A stretch of 64,000 bases of DNA, taken from Paenibacillus kyungheensis. GTDB taxonomy: Bacteria; Bacillota; Bacilli; Paenibacillales; Paenibacillaceae. The stretch covers positions 3,386,001 through 3,450,000 of the forward strand of contig NZ_CP117416.1 of assembly GCF_028606985.1 (NCBI RefSeq), in the 5' to 3' direction. Position 1 is the first letter of the stretch. Every line of letters starts with the position of its first letter. The notes beneath the pieces are model-generated. The model was not told the DNA's origin and ran no database searches. It worked only from the letters and a program-made list of their open reading frames with translations. The translations under genes were made by a program, and so were the position numbers. Shown piece after piece: positions 7,739 through 17,256 of the stretch.

Positions 7739-7774
7739 GTTTTCGACATCAACAAGGGTATTCCTGCTGTCGAA
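7739..7774 (-). promoter_or_regulatory. SigH-type spo0A promoter with two 0A boxes
   Basis: On the minus strand GCAGGAATA (7759-7767) and GTCGAAAAC (7739-7747), separated by 11 bp, match the SigH -35 RNAGGAWWW and -10 RNNGAATWW with one mismatch. A perfect 0A box, TGTCGAA, is read on the minus strand at 7742-7748, overlapping the -10. A second perfect TGTCGAA is read on the plus strand at 7768-7774, just upstream of the -35. This gives both SigH dependence and Spo0A autoregulation, as known for B. subtilis spo0A. Confidence 0.65.
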
Positions 7775-7846
7775 TGTAAAAAAGCGGATTATTTTTCCAT
7801 ATTTGCTAACTTGGTTGATGAACAGACCTTATCTATATGTATAACA

Positions 7847-7876
7847 CAAAAGGAAGAGCTTTAAGCTCTTCCTTTT
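7847..7876 (-). terminator. Intrinsic terminator of recN
   Basis: AAAGGAAGAGCTT and AAGCTCTTCCTTT form a nearly continuous perfect hairpin with T's on either strand, 27 bp beyond the recN stop. Confidence 0.85.
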
Positions 7877-7902
7877 GACTTGAGCATCACTTATGCATTT
7901 GC

Positions 7903-9642
7903 TTAGTGTACTGCATACGTAGAGCTATCTTTACGCGCTTCAGCAAGCTTCAACATTTCATGAGCATGATGATTCGTTTTTTCGGTAATCTCTACTCCAC
8001 CTAGCATACGAGCAAGTTCACCGACACGTCCATCTTCATGAAGCGAAGTTACACGAGTCGCTGTGCGATCTCCAATAATATGCTTTTCGATCAGGTATTG
8101 ATGATCTGCCATACAAGCTACTTGCGGTAAGTGAGTAATCGAGAATACCTGACAATCAGCAGATAATTTGAACAATTTCTCTGCGATCGACTGAGCTGCC
8201 CGACCACTCACCCCTGTATCCACTTCATCGAATACCAGTACAGGGACTTGATCATGACGAGCAAAGATACTTTTCAGTGCAAGCATAATACGTGACAACT
8301 CACCACCGGAAGCAATTTTACCCAGTGGACGTAAAGGTTCACCCGGGTTAGGAGAGATCAGGAATTCTGCATTATCGATCCCTTGACGGGTAACGCGAAT
8401 TGTTCGTCCATTCCACTCTGCTCCATTAGGATCATCAATATAATCCATATTGACACGTAGTGAAGTACGTTCCATTTGCAAATGTTTAAGCTCTGCTTCG
8501 ACTTGATTAGCCAGTTCATCTGCTGCTTTACGGCGAATCTTACTTAATTTCTCACCGGTCTGAAGCAACTTATCACGTAACCGATCACGACGTTCTGTCA
8601 TTTCAGCCAGACGTTCGTCTTTATTCTCAAGTAGATCGGTCTCATGTTGAATTTTCTCATAGTACGTTAGAATTTCTTCTACATTGTCTCCGTACTTGCG
8701 ACGCAGACCAGAGATCTGATTCAGACGAGTCTCTACTTCTTCCAGACGACCTGGATTAAATTCAATATTTTCGCGATAACTACGCAATTGATAAGCAGCA
8801 TCTTCCAACTGATAAAAAGCCGATTGTAACTGCTCTAGAATTGGGTCTAATGCTTTGGAATCGTAACGAGCTACATCTTCTAGCTGTGAAATAGCGACCG
8901 TTACAGAACCCATGCCGCCGTCACCATTGATCGAATGATATCCACCTACGATGGCTTCCATCATTTTTTCACTATGAGATAGACGTAGACGTTCTTCTTG
9001 TAATAGATCATCTTCTCCTACTTCAAGTTCTGCTGACGCAATTTCTTCAAGTTGGAAACGGTATAGGTCTAGCATTTGATATGTTTTCTGACTGGTTTCT
9101 TGTAGATCACGTAATTCACGTTCTACTTTGGCATAGTCTGCATATTGTTGTTGATATTGAATTTTTACTGGATTGATATCTGCAAATCCGAATGTATCTA
9201 GCAAGCTCAGATGACGTTCTGGCTTCATCAAAGATTGGTGCTCATGCTGTCCATGAATATTGACCAGTTGCTCACCGATCTCACGCAACATTGTCAGATT
9301 CACTAACTGTCCATTAATACGCGCAGTACTCTTACCACTCGCTGTCACTTCACGGCGAATGACTAGATGTTCTTCTGCGGTTCCCTGAATGCCAAGCCGT
9401 GACATCGTATCCCATACCGGGTGATCTCCACGTAGCTCGAATAACGCTTCCATCTCAGCTTTATCATTTCCGTAACGTACCAATTCCGCTGAACCTCGAC
9501 TACCTGCAATCAGACCTAATGCATCAATAATAATTGATTTACCTGCACCTGTCTCACCGCTCAGTACATGGAATCCTTTATGAAAATAAACGTCGATTTC
9601 TTCAACAACAGCCAGGTTTTTAATGCTCAGCATAACTAGCAT
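7903..9642 (-). CDS. recN: DNA repair protein RecN
   Basis: 579 residues from the ATG at 9642, eight bases after AGAGGAG; the next in-frame ATG at 9633 gives the canonical MLSIKNLAVV start and is possible. SMC-like ATPase: N-terminal Walker A GETGAGKS (29-36), a long coiled-coil arm (about 150-370) broken by YHSINGDGG, then the ABC signature LASGGELSRIMLAL and Walker B VLVFDEVDTGVSG, and a D-loop/H-loop ending ITHLPQVACMADHQYLI. It acts in the cytoplasm at double-strand breaks to tether DNA ends for RecA-dependent repair. It follows argR as usual. I found no convincing LexA box immediately upstream. The genes normally between it and spo0A are missing. Confidence 0.97.
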   Translation of the reverse strand: MLVMLSIKNLAVVEEIDVYFHKGFHVLSGETGAGKSIIIDALGLIAGSRGSAELVRYGNDKAEMEALFELRGDHPVWDTMSRLGIQGTAEEHLVIRREVTASGKSTARINGQLVNLTMLREIGEQLVNIHGQHEHQSLMKPERHLSLLDTFGFADINPVKIQYQQQYADYAKVERELRDLQETSQKTYQMLDLYRFQLEEIASAELEVGEDDLLQEERLRLSHSEKMMEAIVGGYHSINGDGGMGSVTVAISQLEDVARYDSKALDPILEQLQSAFYQLEDAAYQLRSYRENIEFNPGRLEEVETRLNQISGLRRKYGDNVEEILTYYEKIQHETDLLENKDERLAEMTERRDRLRDKLLQTGEKLSKIRRKAADELANQVEAELKHLQMERTSLRVNMDYIDDPNGAEWNGRTIRVTRQGIDNAEFLISPNPGEPLRPLGKIASGGELSRIMLALKSIFARHDQVPVLVFDEVDTGVSGRAAQSIAEKLFKLSADCQVFSITHLPQVACMADHQYLIEKHIIGDRTATRVTSLHEDGRVGELARMLGGVEITEKTNHHAHEMLKLAEARKDSSTYAVH

Positions 9643-9776
9643 GAGCCTCACTCCTCTTCGTATAAAAGACTATAGAGCAACGCTTTTAGACCGAGATGGA
9701 TCAAGCTCATGCTGTTAGGCTGACCGCTTGTGTGCCGAGCCGAACATTAACGTATCCATTACAACGAGATTGATGA

Positions 9777-10226
9777 TTATGAGATAAAGCTCATAATTTG
9801 ATCAATCACCTGTTGGCTGTCTTCCGGTTGACGGCAAATAATCAGTAGCGTATCGTCTCCTGAAATAGTTCCCATAATCTGAGGCCATTCCATATTGTCG
9901 ATAAGCGCTGCGATTGAATTCGCTGTACCTGGTAAGAACTTCATAACCACCAGATTAGTTGTAAAATCTACTTGCAAGAAATTGTCCACCAATGCACGCT
10001 TTAACTTCTGCACCGGGTTATAACGTTGATCCGTTGGTAATGAATATTTATACCTTCCGTCATCCGTTGGAATTTTGATTAGTAATAGTTCTTTAATATC
10101 CCGTGATACGGTTGCTTGTGTTACTTGAAAGCCTGCATTACGCAATGCTTCGACTAGATCGTCTTGAGTTTCGATATCTTGATGGGTGATAATCTCCCGT
10201 ATTTTGATATGTCGTTGTCCCTTCAT
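9777..10226 (-). CDS. argR: Arginine repressor ArgR/AhrC
   Basis: 149 residues, the standard length, after GGAGG. The N-terminal winged helix includes [27 protein letters not shown] (22-47), with the S41-R42-D43 DNA-contact motif. A short linker follows, then the hexamerisation/arginine-binding domain with [10 protein letters not shown] (119-128), whose aspartates bind arginine. It represses arginine biosynthesis and activates catabolism when arginine is bound. The argR-recN adjacency is conserved across Bacillales. The 468-bp region upstream contains no clear ARG box, so autoregulation cannot be read here. Confidence 0.97.
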   Translation of the reverse strand: MKGQRHIKIREIITHQDIETQDDLVEALRNAGFQVTQATVSRDIKELLLIKIPTDDGRYKYSLPTDQRYNPVQKLKRALVDNFLQVDFTTNLVVMKFLPGTANSIAALIDNMEWPQIMGTISGDDTLLIICRQPEDSQQVIDQIMSFIS

Positions 10227-10694
10227 AAAGACCTCCGTTTGTGATGTGCTCTCTACAGTCTTAACCTTCCGCTATCTCTATCTGTGTGTATTTATGCACC
10301 ATACACAGAACATGCTCACATCTTTATTCGTGAACATATACGTATATTCCTTTTTGTGAATGGAAAATACTGTAGATATGAGGATCATTGATCATTAGCC
10401 GAACAGATTATCCTATTGTAACATCCAGAACGAGAAGGTCCAAGCTTCAGCGATCTCAATTGAGTCGATTCGCTGTGAAGCATATAGGCTACACTGATAG
10501 TGCTAAGCGCTATAGTCGGAACGTTCGTTCTCATTATATAGGAATACCTGTTCGTAAATCAATAGTCTTTTGAAATTAGTTTTTTCTTCCAGTTGAATCA
10601 ATACATACGAACAAAAAAACCTGAGCTCAGTAACATACACCGAACATCAGGTCTTTGTTGTGTTTGAATCCATATCAATCGATCTTTATTATTT
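10227..10694. other. argR upstream region
   Basis: A 468-bp gap between tlyA and argR on the same strand. It holds the tlyA terminator (10613-10655) and several short palindromic words, among them GAACGTTCGTTC at 10519-10530 (GAAC-N4-GTTC, the core of the Bacillus LexA box but without its flanking C and G) and TGTATTTATGCA near 10288. No coding frame has a ribosome site. I cannot assign an ARG box with confidence. Confidence 0.4.
10613..10655 (-). terminator. Intrinsic terminator of the tlyA-like gene
   Basis: On the minus strand ACCTGA pairs with TCAGGT, followed immediately by seven T's. It lies about 40 bp beyond the stop codon. Confidence 0.75.
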
Positions 10695-11552
10695 TTACTT
10701 TTTAGCAGAACCCCCGCGAAACGTATGAGCCGCTTCAAGTGCGGTCTGCGAAGCAAGTGCAGGAATATCGATAACATCCAGTTGCTCGGCAGTATCGTCT
10801 CCTTCACCGGAAGGCAGATACCAGTGAGCTAGAAATTCAATATTCCCTTCTCCCCCGGTAATCGGTGAAAAAGTAACACCTTTCAATACGTATCCGATTT
10901 CTCTGGCAAAAGTAAGCACATGTAGCAATACTTCTTCATGAATCTTCGGATCACGTACAACGCCTGTTTTGCCCACTTTTTCACGACCAGCTTCAAATTG
11001 AGGCTTAATCAGTGCTGCAATATCAGCAGGACGATCTAGCAAGTCTTTGAGTGGTGGTAACATCAATCGTAACGAGATAAAGGATACATCGATACTTGCA
11101 AAATTAGGACGTGGCCCTTCCAGTTGATCCGGTGTCATATAACGGAAGTTCGTCCGCTCCATCACCTGTACTTGTGGATGGTTCCGAAGTGACCAATCAA
11201 GCTGGTTGTAACCAACATCAATCGCATATACATATTCGGCTCCATGCTGTAATGCACAGTCGGTAAATCCTCCTGTTGAAGAACCAATATCAAGCATCGT
11301 TCGTCCTGTCATCGGGATTTCAAAATGTTTGAGTGCTTTCTCTAGCTTCAATCCGCCACGACTTACATATGGATGAACAGAACCTTTGACATTGAGATCT
11401 GTATCCCGAGCGATCTTCATGCCGGGCTTCTCCAGACGTTCTGTGCCTGCATAGACTAATCCAGCCATAATGGCTGCTTTGGCTTTCTCACGACTCTCGT
11501 AGTAGCCTTGTTCGACGAGTAAGACGTCAATTCGTTCTTTATCACTTGCCAT
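10695..11552 (-). CDS. TlyA-family S4/FtsJ RNA methyltransferase
   Basis: 285 residues from the ATG at 11552 (MASDKERIDV), nine bases after AGGAGA; an earlier in-frame ATG at 11576 has none. Residues 5-65 are an S4 RNA-binding domain (RIDVLLVEQGYYESREKAKAAIMAGLVYAG). Residues 85 onward are a Rossmann methyltransferase with the SAM loop MLDIGSSTGGFTDCAL (86-101), motif AIDVGYNQLDWSLR, and the catalytic-type stretch FASIDVSFISLRL. The family 2'-O-methylates rRNA (TlyA of mycobacteria); the B. subtilis equivalent in this position is YqxC. It lies between dxs and argR as in other Bacillales. The exact target nucleotide here is unknown. Confidence 0.93.
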   Translation of the reverse strand: MASDKERIDVLLVEQGYYESREKAKAAIMAGLVYAGTERLEKPGMKIARDTDLNVKGSVHPYVSRGGLKLEKALKHFEIPMTGRTMLDIGSSTGGFTDCALQHGAEYVYAIDVGYNQLDWSLRNHPQVQVMERTNFRYMTPDQLEGPRPNFASIDVSFISLRLMLPPLKDLLDRPADIAALIKPQFEAGREKVGKTGVVRDPKIHEEVLLHVLTFAREIGYVLKGVTFSPITGGEGNIEFLAHWYLPSGEGDDTAEQLDVIDIPALASQTALEAAHTFRGGSAKK

Positions 11553-11589
11553 GATTGGATATCTCCTAGCTTGCAAAATGAGATAACAA

Positions 11590-11625
11590 CATGAAACGAA
11601 GCGGACAAAATACTCTCCGCTTCGC
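11590..11625 (-). terminator. Hairpin between dxs and tlyA
   Basis: CGAAGCGGA (11597-11605) and TCCGCTTCG (11616-11624) form a strong 9-bp stem with a 10-base loop. On the minus strand it is followed only by TTTCATG, so it may attenuate or mark an RNA end rather than fully terminate. Confidence 0.45.
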
Positions 11626-11658
11626 TTCTGTTGATCTTATGGTGTATTTATAAAAAGA

Positions 11659-13563
11659 TTAGACTGAGTTTTTGTGAAATGTAATCGCTTCGCCTGGCGC
11701 AAGCGCTTTGAGAGCAGTAGCGATATTTTCAGTAGTTAATCCTGCTTCACGTTGTTGGTCTTTGATACTGCCATGTTCGATAAATTCATCCGGTACACCC
11801 ATGATGCCTACAGCAACATCGTGTAATCCTTTTGAAGCATAAAACTCAAGCACAGCACTACCCATACTACCTGCTTGGGAAGCTTCTTCGACAACAAGCA
11901 TACGTGTACCTTTTGCAGCTAGATCAAGCAACAATTGCTCATCTAACGGCTTCATAAAGCGCGCATTCACTACCGACACGTTCATACCGTCACGTTTCAG
12001 TTCATCGGCTACTTCCAATCCAAGCTGAACCATCGGCCCAGAACCTAGAATTGCGTAACCTTCCCCTTCACGTACCGTTTCCCATTGTCCGATAGGAATA
12101 GCTGTTAACACTTGATCCAAAGGAACACCTAAGCCGTTAATACGTGGATAACGGTAAGCGATAGGGCCTTCATTGTAATCAAGAGCTGTTTTCATCATAT
12201 GACGAAGTTCATTCTCATCCTTCGGCATCATAATAACCATATTCGGGATATGACGCATAAATGCGATATCATATACCCCTTGGTGAGTCTCTCCATCTGC
12301 ACCGACAAAGCCAGCACGATCAATGGCAAACATTACATTTGCATTGTGACGGCAAATATCATGCACAATCTGATCATACGCACGCTGCATAAATGTAGAA
12401 TATACCGCATAGACAGGTTTCATGCCTTCCATTGCAAGCGCCGCACACATCGTAGCTGCATGTTGCTCTGCGATCCCTACATCAATCATACGATCAGGGA
12501 AACGCGCTGCAAATGGGAACAATCCTGAACCACCCGGCATCGCCGGTGTCACTGCTACAATACGCTCATCTTGCTCTGCAAGTTCGATCAATGTCTGACC
12601 GAATACTTCAGTATACATCGGATGACCGCCTGCTGCTTTGAGTACTTGACCGGATTCAATTTTGTATGGCGTAATTCCATGCCATTTGTAGGAATCCGCT
12701 TCTGCTGGTAGGTATCCTTTACCTTTGATCGTTACTACATGGATCATTACCGGACCTTCTACATTATCCGCTTGTTGCAACGTTTCCAACAATTTAGGAA
12801 TATCATGACCATCGACAGGTCCTAGATAAGTGAATCCTAATTCTTCAAATAGTACACCCGATACCATAGCATATTTCAGCGTATCTTTAAGCTTTTCAGC
12901 CGTTTTGGCAATTTTATCACCGATTGCTGGAATCTTTTTGATCAATGATTCCATTTCATCTTTAGCACGCAAATAATTTTTATCCGAGCGAATTTTGCCT
13001 AGATATTTGTGCATTGCGCCTACGTTTGGAGCAATCGACATTTCGTTATCATTTAAAATAACTGTCAATTTACGTTGCTCATGACCGATATGGTTCAATG
13101 CTTCAAATGCCATACCGCCTGTTAACGCACCGTCACCGATAATCGCGATAACTTTGTTATCTTCTTTTTTGAAATCACGTGCAAGTGCCATACCCATAGC
13201 CGCAGATAAAGAAGTACTGCTATGTCCGGCTTCCCATACGTCATGTTCACTTTCATTCCGTTTGACAAATCCGCACAATCCTTTATATTTACGCAATGTA
13301 TCAAAACGATCCATCCGTCCTGTCAATACTTTGTGCACATACGCTTGATGTCCAACATCAAAAATCATTTTGTCTTTTGGACTATCATACAAATAATGAA
13401 GTGCCAGGGTGAGCTCCACTACACCCAGATTAGAAGCAAGGTGCCCGCCAGTTGCTGACAATTTTTCGATCAGAAATTGACGAATCTCACCTGCTAAATC
13501 GGCTAATTGCTCTGTTGTTAGATCTTTAAGATCACTTGGTTGATGAATCTGTGGAAGCAGCAC
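11659..13563 (-). CDS. dxs: 1-deoxy-D-xylulose-5-phosphate synthase
   Basis: 634 residues from a GTG at 13563, following a GGGGAAATG stretch. It condenses pyruvate and glyceraldehyde 3-phosphate with thiamine diphosphate, the first step of the MEP isoprenoid pathway. Visible features: the N-terminal transketolase core with [11 protein letters not shown] and SGHSS-type loop ([14 protein letters not shown]), the ThDP-magnesium motif GDGALTGG (143-150) through to [11 protein letters not shown], the central pyrimidine-binding domain with [14 protein letters not shown], and the C-terminal domain ([11 protein letters not shown]). Its partner ispA lies directly upstream, linking precursor supply to prenyl chain synthesis. 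Length and order are normal for the family. Confidence 0.97.
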   Translation of the reverse strand: MLLPQIHQPSDLKDLTTEQLADLAGEIRQFLIEKLSATGGHLASNLGVVELTLALHYLYDSPKDKMIFDVGHQAYVHKVLTGRMDRFDTLRKYKGLCGFVKRNESEHDVWEAGHSSTSLSAAMGMALARDFKKEDNKVIAIIGDGALTGGMAFEALNHIGHEQRKLTVILNDNEMSIAPNVGAMHKYLGKIRSDKNYLRAKDEMESLIKKIPAIGDKIAKTAEKLKDTLKYAMVSGVLFEELGFTYLGPVDGHDIPKLLETLQQADNVEGPVMIHVVTIKGKGYLPAEADSYKWHGITPYKIESGQVLKAAGGHPMYTEVFGQTLIELAEQDERIVAVTPAMPGGSGLFPFAARFPDRMIDVGIAEQHAATMCAALAMEGMKPVYAVYSTFMQRAYDQIVHDICRHNANVMFAIDRAGFVGADGETHQGVYDIAFMRHIPNMVIMMPKDENELRHMMKTALDYNEGPIAYRYPRINGLGVPLDQVLTAIPIGQWETVREGEGYAILGSGPMVQLGLEVADELKRDGMNVSVVNARFMKPLDEQLLLDLAAKGTRMLVVEEASQAGSMGSAVLEFYASKGLHDVAVGIMGVPDEFIEHGSIKDQQREAGLTTENIATALKALAPGEAITFHKNSV

Positions 13564-13779
13564 ACCATTTCCCCGCTTTCCTTGTTGAATGCTTATCTAC
13601 ATCCAATTGGTTTTAAAATTATAATGTTTACCTTGCCTAACTTTTCATCTATCTTTTATATTATTATTCACTATATCACAACATTCCATTTTTTTCGAAA
13701 ATGCCTAAATGGATGTACCTGAATAATGAATGTCTATCCTATATACGTATAGACGAACAAAAATGATCATACCTTGCGA

Positions 13780-14682
13780 TTAATGATCTCTTTTCATCAA
13801 ATAATCTGCAATTTCGGCTAGTCGTTGTGAATCTGCTAGATTAGCTTCTGCTAATGCTTGCTTCGCACTTTCCGTTAAGCGTTCTACCTCAGCTTGAGAA
13901 GCTTCGAGTCCGATAAAGTAAGGATACGTCACTTTTTGAGCTTTAATATCGCTTTGTGTCTTTTTACCCAGTAATGCCTCGTCTCCAATCACATCCAGAA
14001 TATCATCCTGAATTTGAAACGCTAGACCAAGGTCAGAACCGAAGCGTCGCAAGGCATCCAGCTGTTCTTCAGTTGCCCCGGCTGTACGTGCGCCAGCAGT
14101 CAAAGAGAACATAAATAGATCGGCTGTTTTGTGCAAATGAATATATTCCAGTTGAGCAATTTCGGTCATCCCTTGCTCGCCTTCCATATCAGCCACCTGA
14201 CCGCCTACCATCCCGCGCGGTCCTGCATATTCAGACATATCGCTGATAATCGCTAATACCGCTTCAGCAGGCACACCGGCTTTGGCTGCTTCGGTTACGG
14301 TGTAGAACGCTTGCGTTAACAGCGCATCCCCAGCTAAAATCGCCATCGCTTCTCCGTATACTTTATGATTCGTCAATTTACCACGACGATAATCGTCATT
14401 ATCCATTGCTGGTAGATCATCATGCACAAGTGAATACGTATGCACCATTTCTACAGCACAAGCTACAGGAAGAGCTGCTTGACGGCTTCCGCCCAAAGCT
14501 TCAGCGGCGGCAATCACGAATAATGGACGCAGTCTTTTGCCACCTGCCATTAACGAATATTGCATCGATTCTTGTAGATTGACTGGTACACTCCACTCAA
14601 TCGGTAAAACAAATTTCAGTTGATCGCCCACATAAGTAGCAATCTCTTGCATATATGTTTGTAGATCCGGACGATTAGTCAA
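13780..14682 (-). CDS. ispA: Farnesyl diphosphate synthase-type polyprenyl synthetase
   Basis: 300 residues if translation starts at the TTG at 14682, which overlaps the xseB stop and yields MTNRPDLQTY, matching the MTNK start of the B. subtilis homologue (YqiD); an ATG at 14703 lies deeper inside xseB. Signature motifs are GGKRLRP (47-53), the first aspartate-rich motif DDLPAMDND (88-96), KxxGEA, and the second DDILD followed by GKxxxSD. The short chain-length region with two residues inserted in the first Asp motif is the bacterial FPP-synthase type. It condenses IPP with DMAPP/GPP, feeding undecaprenyl-phosphate and quinone synthesis. It is co-transcribed with xseA-xseB and, after a 216-bp gap, dxs. 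Confidence 0.93.
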   Translation of the reverse strand: MTNRPDLQTYMQEIATYVGDQLKFVLPIEWSVPVNLQESMQYSLMAGGKRLRPLFVIAAAEALGGSRQAALPVACAVEMVHTYSLVHDDLPAMDNDDYRRGKLTNHKVYGEAMAILAGDALLTQAFYTVTEAAKAGVPAEAVLAIISDMSEYAGPRGMVGGQVADMEGEQGMTEIAQLEYIHLHKTADLFMFSLTAGARTAGATEEQLDALRRFGSDLGLAFQIQDDILDVIGDEALLGKKTQSDIKAQKVTYPYFIGLEASQAEVERLTESAKQALAEANLADSQRLAEIADYLMKRDH

Positions 14683-14935
14683 TACTGCCACCGCTTTCTG
14701 ATGCATCAAACGGCTTTTTGCGCAGTTCGCCATCTTCCTCTACGATCATTTCGATTTTGCGTTCTACTTGCTCTAACTTCGAACCGCAGACTTGAGACAA
14801 TTTCATTCCTTGTTGAAAAAGGTCGATTGCTTTTTCCAATGGAACATCTCCATTTTCCAGTTCGGAGACGATTTCTTCCAGACGATCCATTGCTTCTTCG
14901 AAGTTTAACTCTTTTTCTTTTTCAGCTTTTGCCAT
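14675..14935 (-). CDS. xseB: Exodeoxyribonuclease VII small subunit
   Basis: 86 residues, with AAGGAGGCGGCAACC before the ATG and a 14-base overlap with the end of xseA. The helical hairpin LNFEEAMDRLEEIVSELENGDVPLEKAIDLFQQGMKLSQVC is the XseB consensus (FE-x2-L-x2-LE-x-IV-x-LE-x-G-x2-LE-x2-I-x-LYE-x-G). Several copies wrap one XseA to form the single-strand nuclease. The following ispA probably starts within its stop region, giving tight translational coupling. Confidence 0.95.
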   Translation of the reverse strand: MAKAEKEKELNFEEAMDRLEEIVSELENGDVPLEKAIDLFQQGMKLSQVCGSKLEQVERKIEMIVEEDGELRKKPFDASESGGSID

Positions 14936-16283
14936 CGGTTGCCGCCTCCTTGATCTCTGTCACCTGACAATTCAATTGTCCATCTTCTACATTGACGATA
15001 ATAGAATCGCCTTGTTGCACCTGCTGTACGGATTTGACCAATTGTTCTTGTTCGTCATACACCAGACTGTACCCTCTAGCCATCACTTTAAGCGGACTAA
15101 GCGCATCTAATTGCTTCATACCGAAGCCTAACTTTTGTTGCTTTTGCCGTAAAATACTGCTCATACGAAGTTCCAGTTGTTGACGTGCTACGTCTGTACG
15201 ACGACGAGCATAAATCAATTGTTCTTGCGGATTATGACGAGCTAAGCGCTGGTTGAATCGTCCCAGACGATCACGCTGAATATGAGCACGACGCTGTAGA
15301 CTGCTACTTAACCGTCTTTCTAACATATCTAATCTCGTCATATGTTGAACCAAATGACGTTGCGGATGTAACAACACAGGTGCACGACGTAGACGTTCTA
15401 ATCGTTCACGTTGACGCTGAGATAGACGTAACAGCCCTTGCTTGAGTTGTCTACGCCGTTGTTCTACTTGAGCGCGTAATTCATTGATATTCGGTACAGC
15501 TAGCTCTGCCGCCGCTGTAGGCGTTGCAGCACGAAGATCGGCTACAAAGTCAGCAATCGTAAAGTCAGTCTCATGACCGACCGCAGAAATAATAGGAATC
15601 GTTGAAGAAGCGATAGCACGTGCCACGATTTCTTCATTGAACGCCCATAATTCTTCCAGTGATCCACCACCACGACCGACAATCAATACATCTGCTTCTT
15701 GCATACGATTGAAATTTTGGATCGCTTTGACGACAGAAGCTCCTGCCCCTTTTCCTTGCACCAGTACAGGGTAGACTTCAATCTTAACGATCGGATATCG
15801 TCTACGAATCGTTGTTAAAATATCTCGCACTGCTGCTCCTGTACCGGAAGTAATCACACCGATCACTTTGGGATACAGAGGTAATGGACGCTTACGTGTA
15901 GAATCAAAAAGCCCTTCATGCTCCAACTTCTGCTTGAGCTGTTCATAGGCAAGATATAGACTTCCTATGCCATCCGGTTGCATTTGCGTCACATAAAATT
16001 GATACTGTCCGTCCCTTTCAAATACAGAGATATTGCCTTTTGCCATCACTCTAGCGCCTTCTTTAGGTATAAAAGGAAGACGCTGATTGTGAGAAGCAAA
16101 CATAATCGTTTTGATACGACTGCTTTCATCTTTTAACGTAAAATACATATGTCCACTGGAATGATGGGTGAAATTCGAAATTTCACCGCGTAACCATACC
16201 TCGGACAACAATGGATCGGATTCCATTTTCATCCGAATATATTTGTTTATTTCTTTGATTGAATAGACTTTTTGCTGCTGCAT
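14922..16283 (-). CDS. xseA: Exodeoxyribonuclease VII large subunit
   Basis: 453 residues, typical length. An N-terminal OB-fold (about 5-100: YSIKEINKYIRMKMESDPLLSEVWLRGEISNFTHHSSGHMYFTLKD) binds single-stranded DNA. The catalytic domain includes PKVIGVITSGTGAAVRDILTTIRRRYP, the DVLIVGRGGGSLEELWAFNEE motif and AVGHETDFTIADFVADLRAATPTAAAE. A long coiled coil (270-400) carries the XseB-binding region, and the C-terminus has SPLKVMARGYS. It degrades single-stranded DNA from both ends to oligonucleotides. It lies between folD and xseB in the nusB-folD-xseA-xseB-ispA operon. Confidence 0.97.
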   Translation of the reverse strand: MQQQKVYSIKEINKYIRMKMESDPLLSEVWLRGEISNFTHHSSGHMYFTLKDESSRIKTIMFASHNQRLPFIPKEGARVMAKGNISVFERDGQYQFYVTQMQPDGIGSLYLAYEQLKQKLEHEGLFDSTRKRPLPLYPKVIGVITSGTGAAVRDILTTIRRRYPIVKIEVYPVLVQGKGAGASVVKAIQNFNRMQEADVLIVGRGGGSLEELWAFNEEIVARAIASSTIPIISAVGHETDFTIADFVADLRAATPTAAAELAVPNINELRAQVEQRRRQLKQGLLRLSQRQRERLERLRRAPVLLHPQRHLVQHMTRLDMLERRLSSSLQRRAHIQRDRLGRFNQRLARHNPQEQLIYARRRTDVARQQLELRMSSILRQKQQKLGFGMKQLDALSPLKVMARGYSLVYDEQEQLVKSVQQVQQGDSIIVNVEDGQLNCQVTEIKEAATDGKS

Positions 16284-16300
16284 ACCATCAGCCGCCTTCC

Positions 16301-17158
16301 TTACTTCAAGCCGTGAGCACGTTTCGCAGCGACCAGAGTGTTCTGCATTAACATCGTAATCGTCATTGGGCCTACACCGCCGGGTACAGGAGTAATTGGA
16401 CCGGATACTTGCTTCGCACTTTCAAAATCAACATCGCCTGCAAGCTTACCGTTATCCAGACGATTTACCCCTACATCGATAACGACAGCACCGGGCTTGA
16501 TATAGCTAGCATCGACAAAGTTAGCTTTTCCGATCGCTACTACCAGAATATCTGCTTGTTTGGCTAATTCTTTCATATTGCTTGTCCGGGAGTGACACAT
16601 CGTTACTGTTGCATTTTCACGTTGTAATAGTAGAGATACCGGTTTACCTACAATGTTACTGCGTCCAATGACTACAGCATGTTTACCCGAAATCTCAACG
16701 CCTGCACGCTTGATTAATTCAATTACGCCCGCAGGTGTACAAGGCAATAGGCTATCGTCACCAATAACCAGATTTCCTACGCTGATCGGGTGAAAACCAT
16801 CGACATCTTTTTCTGGAGAAATCGCATTGATAATTGCTTTTTCTTCAATCTGCTCTGGCAATGGAAGCTGTACTAAAATGCCGTTAATATTTTCTTGCTT
16901 ATTCAATCGATCGACCATCGCTAACAATTCTTCTTGCGAAGTTGTAGATGGTAGACGGTGTACTTCAGAGTAATAGCCAAGATCATGACAAGCTTTTTCT
17001 TTATGGCGCACATATACTTGTGAAGCAGGGTCTTCCCCTACCAGTACAACAGCGAGCCCTGGTTGGAAACCTGTTGTTTTCAATTGTTCCATTTCTTGAC
17101 GGATACCTTCACGAATGTCTTCTGCTATTTGTTTACCATTGATAATTGTTGCTGTCAT
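16301..17158 (-). CDS. folD: Methylenetetrahydrofolate dehydrogenase/cyclohydrolase
   Basis: 285 residues after AAAGGAGCG. Bifunctional cytoplasmic enzyme interconverting 5,10-methylene-, methenyl- and 10-formyl-tetrahydrofolate. Visible signatures are [22 protein letters not shown], containing the catalytic YxxxK (Y-V-R-H-K), [35 protein letters not shown], the NADP-binding [17 protein letters not shown], and [18 protein letters not shown] near the end. It sits between nusB and xseA as in B. subtilis. Confidence 0.98.
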   Translation of the reverse strand: MTATIINGKQIAEDIREGIRQEMEQLKTTGFQPGLAVVLVGEDPASQVYVRHKEKACHDLGYYSEVHRLPSTTSQEELLAMVDRLNKQENINGILVQLPLPEQIEEKAIINAISPEKDVDGFHPISVGNLVIGDDSLLPCTPAGVIELIKRAGVEISGKHAVVIGRSNIVGKPVSLLLQRENATVTMCHSRTSNMKELAKQADILVVAIGKANFVDASYIKPGAVVIDVGVNRLDNGKLAGDVDFESAKQVSGPITPVPGGVGPMTITMLMQNTLVAAKRAHGLK

Positions 17159-17256
17159 GATAATCGCTCCTTTACCTGTTCGGAAAATTAAGTTTTATCG
17201 TTCAACTGCTTGACGTTTATCGTTGATGTCTGATGATCTTTTACTCTAAAAAATGA

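Larger units (their letters stand above)
7577..7902. other. spo0A-recN intergenic region (spoIVB absent)
   Basis: This 326-bp gap holds the recN terminator (7847-7876), the spo0A promoter (7739-7774) and a leader of about 150 bp with a GTGATCAC palindrome near 7690. No reading frame resembling a PDZ/S55 peptidase (SpoIVB) remains, in whole or in pieces. Confidence 0.75.

Noticed and set aside
10519-10530. LexA-box-like GAACGTTCGTTC upstream of argR
   Set aside because: The flanking C/G of the SOS consensus are missing, and it lies 290 bp from argR, with recN beyond; too weak to call.
10388-10573. 61-codon plus-strand frame upstream of argR
   Set aside because: No ribosome site and no similarity; regulatory region instead.
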